Positions 44,276-52,560 of a stretch of DNA of 64,000 nucleotides are shown here, in pieces. The first letter of the stretch is position 1. Each line of letters starts with the position of its first letter. Source of the DNA: Phascolarctobacterium sp. (lineage in GTDB: Bacteria; Bacillota; Negativicutes; Acidaminococcales; Acidaminococcaceae); NCBI GenBank assembly GCA_030531205.1, contig JAUNOC010000005.1, positions 38,032 to 102,031 on the forward strand, read 5' to 3'. Both the position numbers and the translations under genes were made by a program. The notes under the pieces are model-generated. The model ran no database searches. It worked only from the letters and a program-made list of their open reading frames with translations, and was not told the origin of the DNA.

Positions 44276-44677
44276 TCATTCATAATATTCCCTCGATGTA
44301 ATTTTTCCATCCTTATAAGCATATTGCAAATATTCATCAAACAAATGGCGTTTACCATGCTCGCACATTCCAATTTCGTCATTATTCATTTGTGCAGAAT
44401 CACCATAAATTAATCCTGAATAATCTGCATTTTCTCCGACAAATTCATAAATATCATTTTCTTTATCCCAAACAAACAACTTTATATTATTTTTTCGGAA
44501 CAGACCTAAATTAAAGCGATTATAACAATAATCTGACGGAATAATGCTACTTTTAACATTATGGTATTTACTTCTTACAACATCAGCAACAATCTCGCCG
44601 CTTGTCATTTTAATGAGATGTTTATTACCTCGCATTTTATTTCTAACATACTCTGTCACTTTTTCCAATACTGTCAT
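44276..44677 (-). CDS. Hypothetical protein with SDYCYNRFN motif
   Basis: 133 residues. N-terminal helix TVLEKVTEYVRNKMRG, a possible winged-helix (LIKMTSGEIVADVVRSKYHNVK), then IIPSDYCYNRFNLGLF and YEFVGENADYSGLIYG. The SDYCYNR...LF...Y.GxxY pattern recalls small DUF7225-type proteins that accompany defence and restriction genes; this is memory of a pattern, not a search. It is first gene of the three-gene unit with a clear promoter at 44722-44750. Confidence 0.6.
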   Translation of the reverse strand: MTVLEKVTEYVRNKMRGNKHLIKMTSGEIVADVVRSKYHNVKSSIIPSDYCYNRFNLGLFRKNNIKLFVWDKENDIYEFVGENADYSGLIYGDSAQMNNDEIGMCEHGKRHLFDEYLQYAYKDGKITSREYYE

Positions 44678-44721
44678 AAAACACCCTCCCTATCCTTCGC
44701 AAATTTAAATTTTATGCTACT

Positions 44722-44795
44722 ATTTTACTTATAAAATTTGGAGTTGTCAATACCCAATAGATAAAATAATACCTAATAGATATAAACTATTGGTT
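44722..44795. promoter_or_regulatory. Divergent control region with three ACCnAATAG sites
   Basis: Minus-strand promoter TTGACA (44745-44750), 17 bp, TAAAAT (44722-44727) drives the three-gene unit. ACCCAATAGATA (44752-44763) and ACCTAATAGATA (44771-44782) are direct repeats 19 bp apart, and CTATTGGTT (44787-44795) is an inverted third site. They lie between that -35 and the XRE gene, so the XRE protein probably controls both directions. Confidence 0.65.
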
Positions 44796-44819
44796 AAAAT
44801 TATTAACTGGAGGTTATAA

Positions 44820-45110
44820 ATGATTAGAGATTTATCTACAAAGTTAAAAGACCTGCGTATTAAATTGGGTTATTCCCAAACTTTTGTTGCGAAACAAATT
44901 AAAATTTCCCCACCGATAATTTCTTCCTACGAAAGCGGCACCAAATCCCCCAGTTTGGAATCTCTGGTGGCGTTGGCACAACTCTACAAATGCAGTACCG
45001 ACTACCTCTTGGGGCTGACTGACATAACCACCCGCAAAACCCTTCAGCCCTTCACCGATGAACAGGCAATGGCACTTATAAGTTTTGTCAACAACAACAG
45101 AACATACTAA
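44820..45110 (+). CDS. XRE-family transcriptional regulator
   Basis: 96 residues, starting after CTGGAGG. Residues 5-65 form a Cro/C1 helix-turn-helix: LKDLRIKLGYSQTFVAKQIKISPP, then SSYESGTKSPSLESLVALAQLYKCSTDYLLG. The short C-terminus (FTDEQAMALISFVNNN) may dimerise. Repressor of itself and of the divergent three-gene unit through the ACCnAATAG sites is the simplest reading. Terminator directly after the stop. Confidence 0.88.
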   Translation: MIRDLSTKLKDLRIKLGYSQTFVAKQIKISPPIISSYESGTKSPSLESLVALAQLYKCSTDYLLGLTDITTRKTLQPFTDEQAMALISFVNNNRTY

Positions 45111-45145
45111 AAACGCTTACGGTTAAAAATCGTAAGCGTTTTTTA
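45109..45145 (+). terminator. Terminator of the XRE gene
   Basis: AAACGCTTACG/CGTAAGCGTTTTTT stem with a 9-nt loop, right after the stop codon. Confidence 0.85.
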
Positions 45146-45189
45146 TTTTATAATTTTGTAGAAAAAATTTATCCCAAAAATAAAATCGT

Positions 45190-45230
45190 CCTTTTTAACG
45201 TTAAAAGTTCACTTTTAACGTTAAAAACAT
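45190..45230. promoter_or_regulatory. Paired palindrome, copy 3 (TTAACGTTAA x2)
   Basis: TTAACGTTAA at 45195-45204 and 45215-45224, again exactly 20 bp apart, between the XRE gene and the exporter gene (~130 bp before its start). TTTCTAA heptads follow at 45270-45295. Confidence 0.5.
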
Positions 45231-45351
45231 GATAATTAACAAAGAATTATATTTTTTCAAAAAATTATCATTTTCTAATTTCACATTTCTAATTTCAATC
45301 CTATAATATTCTCTACCCTAAATCCCAAATCTGTGCTACAATGTATTAATT

Positions 45352-46260
45352 ATGTGGTTTATCTATGCTATCTTAACAACTTTAATTTGGGGGCTTGCGG
45401 AACTTTTTTACAAAAAAGCCGCTGACCCATCAGAACCCTACACCCATTTGAAAACTTGTATTTGGGTAGGAGCGGTTATGGGGTTGCATGCCTGTTACAT
45501 TTTGGCAACAGAAGACCTAAATTACCACCCCATTAATTTAATCAGATACCTGCCTGTATCCGCCCTTTACATTGTTTCCATGACCTGTGCTTTTTTCGGG
45601 GTACGCTACATTGAAGTTTCCCTTGCTTCCCCCATTGAAAACACTTCGGGAGCCGTCTGTTCCCTGCTCTGTGTTCTTTTGTTGGGCAAAACTTTGGAAC
45701 TGCCTTCCGTGATTGCCATTCTTGCCATTGTCTGTGGCATTTTAGGCATCGGCTTTTTGGAAAACAAAAACACGGACAGACGCAAAAAAATCGGCAAGAC
45801 CTTGGCAGTCATTGGCTTTGCCATGCCCTTTATTTATGCCTTCTTGGATGCCTTTGGCTCATTCTTGGATATTTATTATCTTGATATTGCCACCAGTCCT
45901 TTAGTCGGCATAACTGAAAATAATATTGAAGATGTTGCCAACACCAGTTATGAACTTACTTTCTGCTTATGTGCAATTATTCTTTATATCTATTTGAAAT
46001 GTAAAAATGTGCAATTTCAGTTACCGCAACAAAATGATAAAATCTTGGCGGCGGTCTGCGAAACTGCAGGACAATTCACTTATGTTTATGCTATGAGCGG
46101 TAATGGTGCCATCGCCGCACCAATCATTTCTTCCGTTTGCGTTGTACCTTTGGTACTTTCCAAAATATTCTTAAAAGAAAAACTAACACTCTTGCAATAT
46201 TTCTATATTAGTTTAATTGTTATAGGAATTGTTGTTTTAGCAATTTTGGAAGGAGATTAA
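45352..46260 (+). CDS. EamA/DMT-superfamily membrane transporter
   Basis: 302 residues with ten hydrophobic spans in two halves, starting IYAILTTLIWGLAELFYKKAA, the usual EamA opening; second half ends LKEKLTLLQYFYISLIVIGIVVLA. Members export amino acids or small metabolites. The dehydratase gene begins one base after its stop, suggesting a link to threonine/serine handling. No ribosome-binding site precedes the ATG; TACAAT with an upstream TG (45335-45342) ends ten bases before it, suggesting a leaderless or nearly leaderless mRNA. Confidence 0.85.
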   Translation: MWFIYAILTTLIWGLAELFYKKAADPSEPYTHLKTCIWVGAVMGLHACYILATEDLNYHPINLIRYLPVSALYIVSMTCAFFGVRYIEVSLASPIENTSGAVCSLLCVLLLGKTLELPSVIAILAIVCGILGIGFLENKNTDRRKKIGKTLAVIGFAMPFIYAFLDAFGSFLDIYYLDIATSPLVGITENNIEDVANTSYELTFCLCAIILYIYLKCKNVQFQLPQQNDKILAAVCETAGQFTYVYAMSGNGAIAAPIISSVCVVPLVLSKIFLKEKLTLLQYFYISLIVIGIVVLAILEGD

Positions 46261-46261
46261 A

Positions 46262-47215
46262 ATGACTATTGCTGATATTTATGATGCCAAAAAGTGTTTA
46301 CAGGGAATTATCAGGGAAACCCCGTTAATCAAAAGTACGATTTCCGACAAATGCAACTTGTTTTTGAAACTGGAAAATCTGCAGGTTACCGGTTCTTTCA
46401 AAATTAGAGGTGCCTACAACAAAATCAGCAGGTTGAACGAAGCCGAAAAGAACGCTGGTATTATCGCTTGTTCTGCCGGCAATCACGCACAAGGTGTAGC
46501 TATGTCTGCCCAAAAACTTGGCATCCATGCTGTTATCTGTATGCCTGTTTCCGCACCTCAGGTCAAGGTAGAAGCTACTCAAAAACTGGGGGCAGAAACT
46601 ATATTGGTGGACGGTACTTTTGACGATGCCTATCAAAAATCTTTAGAATTGCAAAAACAATATGGCTATACATTTATTCACCCTTTTGATGATGATCTGG
46701 TTATTGCCGGGCAAGGAACTATCGGGTTGGAAATTATGGACGAACTGCCGGATGCAGACATCATTATCTGTCCCGTTGGTGGTGGCGGCTTAATTGCCGG
46801 TATTGCCTTTGCGGCAAAAACCATTAATCCCAATATAAAAATCTATGGTGTTCAATCTTCAGGAGCACCCAGTATGTACGCCTCTATGGCAGGCGGCTAT
46901 ATTACCAAATTAGCCAAAATGAATACCCTTGCAGACGGCATTGCAGTCGGTCAGGTCGGCAGTTTGACTTTCAATTATGCCAAGCAATATGTAGACGATA
47001 TTTTTGTAGTTACGGATGGTAAAATTGCCAAAGCCATCAAAGCCATGATTACTGCTGAAAAGACAGTGGCTGAAGGGGCAGGGGCCACACCGCTTGCCGC
47101 CCTTATGGCTGACTATATTCCTGATATAGACAAAAATAAAAAAGTGGTCTGCGTAGTTTCCGGCGGAAACATAGACATCCCACTTTTAGCAAGATTGACA
47201 ACTTGGGAATTATGA
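46262..47215 (+). CDS. Threonine/serine dehydratase (catabolic type)
   Basis: 317 residues. PLP fold type II: lysine in TGSFKIRGAYNK (~residue 45), ACSAGNHAQGVA loop (~71-82), VGGGGLIAG (~173-181) that binds the PLP phosphate, and CVVSGGNID at the end. No C-terminal ACT regulatory domain, so it resembles TdcB rather than biosynthetic IlvA. It deaminates threonine to 2-oxobutanoate (or serine to pyruvate). Ribosome-binding site GGAAGGAGAT lies in the end of the transporter gene; the two form an operon. Confidence 0.92.
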   Translation: MTIADIYDAKKCLQGIIRETPLIKSTISDKCNLFLKLENLQVTGSFKIRGAYNKISRLNEAEKNAGIIACSAGNHAQGVAMSAQKLGIHAVICMPVSAPQVKVEATQKLGAETILVDGTFDDAYQKSLELQKQYGYTFIHPFDDDLVIAGQGTIGLEIMDELPDADIIICPVGGGGLIAGIAFAAKTINPNIKIYGVQSSGAPSMYASMAGGYITKLAKMNTLADGIAVGQVGSLTFNYAKQYVDDIFVVTDGKIAKAIKAMITAEKTVAEGAGATPLAALMADYIPDIDKNKKVVCVVSGGNIDIPLLARLTTWEL

Positions 47216-47216
47216 T

Positions 47217-47252
47217 AAAAAAGTTCCGTGGCATCGCCACGGAACTTTTTTT
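47217..47252. terminator. Bidirectional terminator between dehydratase and ABC operon
   Basis: AAAAAAGTTCCGTGGC/GCCACGGAACTTTTTT with an ATC loop. It overlaps the stop codon of the converging ATPase gene. Confidence 0.88.
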
Positions 47253-48339
47253 ATTCTTCTTTTTTATACCAGAATGGTCTTTGGAACTTCACATAACATT
47301 TCTCTCCGCTTTCAGGCCCTTTATCCCGTCTGCCAATTTGCACACGGACATCCTGATTGCCAATGCGTACCAAGTAGTCAATGATTTCTCCAAGGAACGC
47401 CTTACGCAACACCAGTCCTTCTACCGCCTCACTGCCCATAGCATCCGTGAATTTGATTTCCGTAGGACGGCTGGCAAGATTGAATACCTTTTCCTCTTTC
47501 ATACTGTCAGGAATAATCATACTTGCCGGCAAGGGTTTGTCACTGCCTGTAACATAGGCCTTCCCCTCACGCCACTCCACATCTGTGAAACTGGAAACGC
47601 CTATAAAACTGAAAACAAACTTGTTTTTCGGGTTGTTATATACATCCAAGGGCTTGTCAATCTGTTGTACCACGCCCAGTTTCATAACCAAAATTCTGTC
47701 GGACAAAGCCATTGCCTCTGACTGGTCATGAGTTACATAGATAACAGAGAAACCATATTTGTTCTGCAAGTCCTTAATTTCAAACCGCATCTCTTCCCGC
47801 AAATGTGGGTCAAGGGAAGACAGAGGTTCGTCCAAAAGCATTACATCAGGATTGATTGCCAATGCTCTTGCCAAAGCCACACGTTGTTTGCCGCCGCCGG
47901 ACAAATCCGCAGGACTGATATCCTTGTCCTGCCACAGGTTAGTTGCAGTCAAGGCCTCCTTAACTCTGGACTCAATTTCGCTCTTCGGCAATTTGCGAAG
48001 TTGTAAAGGAAAAGCCACATTGTTATACACATCCATGTGGGGCCAAACCGCAAAGGCCTGGAACACCATACCAAAGTTACGGTTTTCAGGAGGGGTGTAG
48101 TGATGTTTCCGGGGACTGCTGAACAGTTGGTCACCCACCCAAACTTCACCATCACTCAAATCTTCAAATCCTGCCACCATTCTTAAAGTGGTGGTCTTGC
48201 CACAACCGGAAGGGCCAAGCATGGAGAAACATTCCCCTTTGGCAATTTCCAAATTCAAATTATTAACGGCAGTAACATCACCAAAACGCTTGGTTACATT
48301 GATTAAGCGTACAAATGCATTATCACTCATGTTACTCAC
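47251..48339 (-). CDS. ABC transporter ATP-binding protein (FbpC/PotA type), second ATPase
   Basis: 362 residues. Walker A LGPSGCGKTT (~38-47), Q-loop VFQAFAVWPHM, signature LSGGGKQRVALARAL (LSGGG instead of the common LSGGQ), Walker B VMLLDEPLSSLD, H-loop YVTHDQSEAM; a C-terminal TOBE-like regulatory domain follows from ~240. Energises import across the inner membrane. It is last gene of SBP-ATPase-permease-ATPase and overlaps the permease gene by 8 bp. Closely similar to the ATPase at 50023, so the fused permease may use a heterodimer. Confidence 0.9.
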   Translation of the reverse strand: MSNMSDNAFVRLINVTKRFGDVTAVNNLNLEIAKGECFSMLGPSGCGKTTTLRMVAGFEDLSDGEVWVGDQLFSSPRKHHYTPPENRNFGMVFQAFAVWPHMDVYNNVAFPLQLRKLPKSEIESRVKEALTATNLWQDKDISPADLSGGGKQRVALARALAINPDVMLLDEPLSSLDPHLREEMRFEIKDLQNKYGFSVIYVTHDQSEAMALSDRILVMKLGVVQQIDKPLDVYNNPKNKFVFSFIGVSSFTDVEWREGKAYVTGSDKPLPASMIIPDSMKEEKVFNLASRPTEIKFTDAMGSEAVEGLVLRKAFLGEIIDYLVRIGNQDVRVQIGRRDKGPESGEKCYVKFQRPFWYKKEE

Positions 48340-50026
48340 CTGCTTTCTTAGTAAAATGATTTATAAGTGTTTGCCCAACCACAATCAGGATGAGGGCAAT
48401 ACCTGCCAAAGCCGTGGACATAACCGTTTCCCCGTCTTCGTTCAATGTATAAATAGCAACGCCGATAGTACGGGTGGTAGGCGCATAAAGCATAATGGAT
48501 ACTGTCAATTCACGCAATGCGGGCAGGAAAATCAGGAAGAAGGCACTAATCATACCCGGACGAACCAAAGGAATGACAATGTCTTTCAAACTCTGCCACA
48601 TACTTGCTCCGCAACTGCGACTTGCTTCCATCAAAGAATCATGTACCTGCTCCAAAGCCGCTGAATTGGCTTTCAAAGAGAATGCCATATAGCGGGCGAT
48701 ATATGCTACCAAAATAATCCATACTGTGTTATAAAGATTAATACCAAACTGACCCGACCAAGCCAAGATTACACCTAAAGCGATAACGGAACCTGGCACA
48801 GAGAAAGGCAGCATACCCAAAAATTCCAAAATACCCTTGCCTTTGACTTTCATTTTAACGATAACATAAGAAATCATAACGCCGGCGAACATAGTAATCA
48901 GAGCCGCCACCAGTCCCAAACTTACACTGTTGATAATGGCATCCTTGGTAACTTCATATTCAAAGAGAATATATTTATAGTTATCCAAAGACATATTCTC
49001 CCAAGTGAGAGGCAAACCGTAAGTAGAAACGCCGCCAACCATGAAGATTACTACCGTTGGCAAAACAATGGTAAAACCAATGTATGCCAGGCAGGCAAGC
49101 AACAATGGATAACGCAATCCACGGAGTTTTAATTCCATTGGTCGGAAACTCTTGCCGCCGATAATCTGATAATGACCACGGGACAAAATTTTCTGTTGTG
49201 CCCAAATTATGGCTGCTGCTGTAACTACCAATACGGTGGAAAGTACTGTACCCGTACGGATGGATTCAAAAGAACCGCCGGACTGGTGAATCTTCTCATA
49301 TATTAAAGTAGGAATATTATAAATACCGTTTTCAATACCCAAAACCGCCACCGTGCCGAAATGTGCCATGGAATAAAGCATAATCAGCAAAGCGCCGGAC
49401 ATAATAGAAGGCAGTACCAAAGGAATGGTAATCTTCCGGGTAATGGTGAAAAGTCCTGCCCCGGAAATACGGGCGGACTCTTCCAAAGTCGGGTCCATAC
49501 GCTCCAGGGCACCACAAACCTGAATGAATACGAAGGGGAAGAGGTACATTACTTCCACTGCGGAAATGCCCATGTAAGTATAGATGTTGAACACCGGCTC
49601 CTGCAAGCCAAATAAATTCATAAGGAAAGTGTTGATGTAACCGGAGTTAGGTGAAAGCAACATTTTCCAAGCCAATGCCCCGATGAATGAAGGAAGCATA
49701 AAGGGAACAAGGAAAAGTCCTTTCATAAACTTTTTATAGGGTAAATCTGTGCGGGTTACCAGCCATGCGAAGAAAGTACCTACGATGGTTGAACCGATAG
49801 TGGTCATACCTGCTATAAAAAGTGAGTTCAGCAGGGCCTGGAAGGTTTCCGGCTCTGTGAGTACGGCATAAAAATCCCGATAGTTGAAACTGCCTTCTAC
49901 AAAGAAAGCGTTAAACAAAATCAAGAGTACGGGCCATGCCACAAAAATGCAAAGAACCGCAATGGAGAGAAAGAGAATGACATGAGCAATGCCGAAACTG
50001 CTTTCCTTCTTTATACCTTTACTCAT
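48332..50026 (-). CDS. Fused two-domain ABC permease (FbpB-like)
   Basis: 564 residues, about twelve membrane spans as two permease halves. Each half carries an EAA loop for ATPase contact: EESARISGAGLFTITRKITI (~190) and MEASRSCGASMWQSLKDIVI (~460). This fused layout is typical of ferric-iron, thiamine or 2-aminoethylphosphonate importers. Substrate specificity rests with the binding protein at 51238-52260. Overlaps the flanking ATPase genes on both sides (4 and 8 bp). Confidence 0.9.
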   Translation of the reverse strand: MSKGIKKESSFGIAHVILFLSIAVLCIFVAWPVLLILFNAFFVEGSFNYRDFYAVLTEPETFQALLNSLFIAGMTTIGSTIVGTFFAWLVTRTDLPYKKFMKGLFLVPFMLPSFIGALAWKMLLSPNSGYINTFLMNLFGLQEPVFNIYTYMGISAVEVMYLFPFVFIQVCGALERMDPTLEESARISGAGLFTITRKITIPLVLPSIMSGALLIMLYSMAHFGTVAVLGIENGIYNIPTLIYEKIHQSGGSFESIRTGTVLSTVLVVTAAAIIWAQQKILSRGHYQIIGGKSFRPMELKLRGLRYPLLLACLAYIGFTIVLPTVVIFMVGGVSTYGLPLTWENMSLDNYKYILFEYEVTKDAIINSVSLGLVAALITMFAGVMISYVIVKMKVKGKGILEFLGMLPFSVPGSVIALGVILAWSGQFGINLYNTVWIILVAYIARYMAFSLKANSAALEQVHDSLMEASRSCGASMWQSLKDIVIPLVRPGMISAFFLIFLPALRELTVSIMLYAPTTRTIGVAIYTLNEDGETVMSTALAGIALILIVVGQTLINHFTKKAGE

Positions 50027-51117
50027 AAGTCCTCCACCTCCTTCAACTGTTCTGCATCAAACCAATGTATTGCCTTGAAATTAATTACGCAATCATCACC
50101 CGCTTTGAACATCAAATCATTGACCAGTGCCTCGTGGGTTTCAATGGCGGTACGGAAATGTTCTCCGTCAATGGCAATGGTGTAGTCCATGGTGGAACCT
50201 AAATAGGTGGCCTTCATAACCTTGCCCTTTAGCCCCTCACCTGTACGGGCAACAGCCACATCGCTGGGACGGAAACCTAGCACCCATTTGGCTGCCTGTC
50301 CATCCGGTTTGCCACCGGGAACAAGTTGCTGACCGTTGCCAATGAAATACTGCCCGTTTTCTTCACGGACATTAATGAAGTTTGCCACACCCATGAATTT
50401 GAAAACAAACAAATCCGCCGGCTTTTCAAAAATTTCATAGGGAGTGCCCATCTGTCGGATTTTGCCATTAGCATCCATAATGGCAATACGGTCGGAAATA
50501 GCCAGAGCAACCTCCTGGTCATGGGTTACATACATAACCGTAATGCCGTACTTTTTCTGCAAATCCTTGATTTCAAAACGCATCTCTTCACGGAGATTGG
50601 CATCCAGATTGCTCAATGGTTCATCCAAAAGCATTACTGCGGGATCTGCTACCAACGCCCTTGCCAATGCCACACGTTGTTGCTGGCCACCGGAAAGTTC
50701 TGATGGCAGGCGCTTTTCCAAACCATGCATCCCCACCACATCAATCATATCCATAACCAGCTTATCTATTTCCTCTTTGGGACGCTTTTCCATTTTTAAG
50801 GGATAAGCGATATTTTCAAAAACAGTCATATGGGGCCAAACTGCGTAGTCCTGGAACACAACGCCCAACGCACGGCGTTCCGGTGGAATATATTCTCCCG
50901 TTTCCGTATCCACCACAGTGGTATCCCCAATGGTAATCTTTCCCTTGTCGGGAACTTCATGACCGGCAATCAAGCGGATTAAGACGGTCTTGCCGCAACC
51001 GGAAGGGCCAAGCAAAGTAAAACATTCGCCCTTGTACACATCCATATCCAACCCTTCAAGAACTTGATGGGTTTCATAGGCCTTGTGTACTCCACTTATC
51101 GTAATAAGTTTTTCCAT
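50023..51117 (-). CDS. ABC transporter ATP-binding protein (FbpC/PotA type), first ATPase
   Basis: 364 residues. Walker A LGPSGCGKT (~36-44), signature LSGGQQQRVALARAL, Walker B VMLLDEPLSNLD, YVTHDQEVAL; C-terminal TOBE-like region after ~240 (GFRPSDVAVARTGEG). Starts 120 bp after the binding-protein gene, the gap holding a 14-bp stem hairpin (51157-51194). Partner of the fused permease and probably of the second ATPase. Confidence 0.92.
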   Translation of the reverse strand: MEKLITISGVHKAYETHQVLEGLDMDVYKGECFTLLGPSGCGKTVLIRLIAGHEVPDKGKITIGDTTVVDTETGEYIPPERRALGVVFQDYAVWPHMTVFENIAYPLKMEKRPKEEIDKLVMDMIDVVGMHGLEKRLPSELSGGQQQRVALARALVADPAVMLLDEPLSNLDANLREEMRFEIKDLQKKYGITVMYVTHDQEVALAISDRIAIMDANGKIRQMGTPYEIFEKPADLFVFKFMGVANFINVREENGQYFIGNGQQLVPGGKPDGQAAKWVLGFRPSDVAVARTGEGLKGKVMKATYLGSTMDYTIAIDGEHFRTAIETHEALVNDLMFKAGDDCVINFKAIHWFDAEQLKEVEDL

Positions 51118-51156
51118 AAATCCTCCAAGAATCAGGTATTAGAAAATTTATTAAAG

Positions 51157-51194
51157 AAATAGGGTCTATGCGTATTCGTTCATAGACCCTATTT
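51157..51194 (-). promoter_or_regulatory. Intercistronic hairpin after the binding-protein gene
   Basis: AAATAGGGTCTATG/CATAGACCCTATTT, a perfect 14-bp stem with a 10-nt loop. Only a broken T-run follows, so it is more likely to stabilise or partially attenuate, giving more binding protein than transporter. Confidence 0.6.
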
Positions 51195-51237
51195 ATAACC
51201 TTTGTTCAGAAAATACCTACTGAACTGAAACTTGCAA

Positions 51238-52260
51238 TTATTTCTTTACTTGCAAAATTTCAGTGAATTTCTTAATGGTATCTTCTTTTGTCTTTACTGC
51301 TTCTACGTAGTTAATCTTCATGGATTTAGCTAAAGCAGTTTTAGGTTTCAAGAGAGTAAAATGTTTGTTAGGCAGAGTAACATCCTCACGAACGGGGATA
51401 GTACCTTGTTTAGCAACCAATGTTTGTGCCTCTTTACCAATCAAGTAATCAACAAATTTCTTAGCAGCGTCTTTCTTTGTGGAGTCTTTGAAAATAGCCA
51501 CAGGAGAAGGAACAACCAATAATTCAGGCGGATAGCACATTCTGATATGAGCGCCCTTTTCAATCTTGCCGTGGGTAATGTAATCCACTGCCAAGGAAGC
51601 ATACAACTCGCCGGATGCGGTATCGTCAATAACCTGGCCGGAACCCTTGCCGATTCTTGCACCGTTAGCTTTCAATTTGTAGAAATAATCCCAGCCAAAT
51701 TGTTTAGCCAGCAAAGCAACGGACATATAGGATGTCCCGGACAAAGCAGGATTAGCAATGCCAAACTTGCCAGCATAAGCCGGAGTCAACAAATCGTTCC
51801 AACTGGTAAGCGGAGTTTTAATCTTATCTGTGTTCACGATAACACCCAAAGTGCCAAGACGTGCTGCATGGAAGGAGCCATCATAGTCATCAAAGGGATT
51901 TACACACTCTTTGTACACAGGACTCTTGTAGTTTTCAAGAATCTTTTCTTCACGCATCTTGTAGAAGTCAGGAACTTCACTGGTCCAAATTACGTCCGCC
52001 AAAATCTTGCCGCTTTGACGTTCTGCCGCAATTTTCGCCATCAGTTTGCCGGCACCAGCGGATTGATAATCCACTTCAACGCCAGGGTTAGCTTTCTTAA
52101 AGCCGTCCACAATACCCCTGATCAGGTTTTCCTTCATAGAAGTGTAGACAATCAATTTGTTGCCGGAAGCAGTGTCTGCTTTCTTGTCGCTGCCGCAACC
52201 GCCGACCAGCATTGCCATCAATGCCATAGCAGCCACAGCCACATAGCCCAATTTTTTCAT
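51238..52260 (-). CDS. Extracellular substrate-binding lipoprotein (FbpA-like, ferric or related)
   Basis: 340 residues. Signal peptide with lipobox LVGGC (Cys22), then KLIVYTSMKENLIRGIVDGF, the type of opening found in FbpA/AfuA and AEP-binding proteins, DVIWTSEVPDF, GTLGVIVNTDKI, ANPALSGTSYMSVALL, and VPSPVAIFKDS. The classic FbpA double tyrosine for Fe3+ is not clearly visible near residue 190, so phosphonate, thiamine or another anion remains possible. First gene of the operon, AGGAGGG before the ATG, AGTGTACACT palindrome in the leader (52285-52294). Confidence 0.88.
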   Translation of the reverse strand: MKKLGYVAVAAMALMAMLVGGCGSDKKADTASGNKLIVYTSMKENLIRGIVDGFKKANPGVEVDYQSAGAGKLMAKIAAERQSGKILADVIWTSEVPDFYKMREEKILENYKSPVYKECVNPFDDYDGSFHAARLGTLGVIVNTDKIKTPLTSWNDLLTPAYAGKFGIANPALSGTSYMSVALLAKQFGWDYFYKLKANGARIGKGSGQVIDDTASGELYASLAVDYITHGKIEKGAHIRMCYPPELLVVPSPVAIFKDSTKKDAAKKFVDYLIGKEAQTLVAKQGTIPVREDVTLPNKHFTLLKPKTALAKSMKINYVEAVKTKEDTIKKFTEILQVKK

Positions 52261-52379
52261 AATACCCTCCTAAAATTTTAATTTAGTGTACACTTTATAC
52301 ACATTTATATTGTACTCTTTTTTTGAAAAAAAGCAAGAAAAAATTTCAGGTTACAGGATAATGCGTAATTACGGAGGTA

Positions 52380-52560
52380 AATGTCAAAGAACAAAGAGCA
52401 AAGAACAAATGTGGTAAGATGTTCCAGTGATTAGAATAAAAAAAAGTCCGCACAACGCCAACTTTCCCTGAAACCTGACACCTCACATCTGAAACCTGAT
52501 TATATAATCACAGGAACATCCTACCACAATTACTCATTACTAATTACTAATTGCTAATTT
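52380..52560. repeat. Modular interspersed repeat, minimal complete element
   Basis: The clearest example of the family: CAAAGAA heptads (52386-52410), left end 52411-52435 (GTGGTAAGATGTTCCAGTGA), AAGTCCGCACAACGCCAACTT, a CCTGACA heptad interior (52464-52500), right end 52503-52531 (inverted, ATAATCACAGGAACATCCTA), then TAATTAC heptads (52530-52558) that run into the phosphatase stop codon. Fills the 285-bp gap. Confidence 0.75.
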
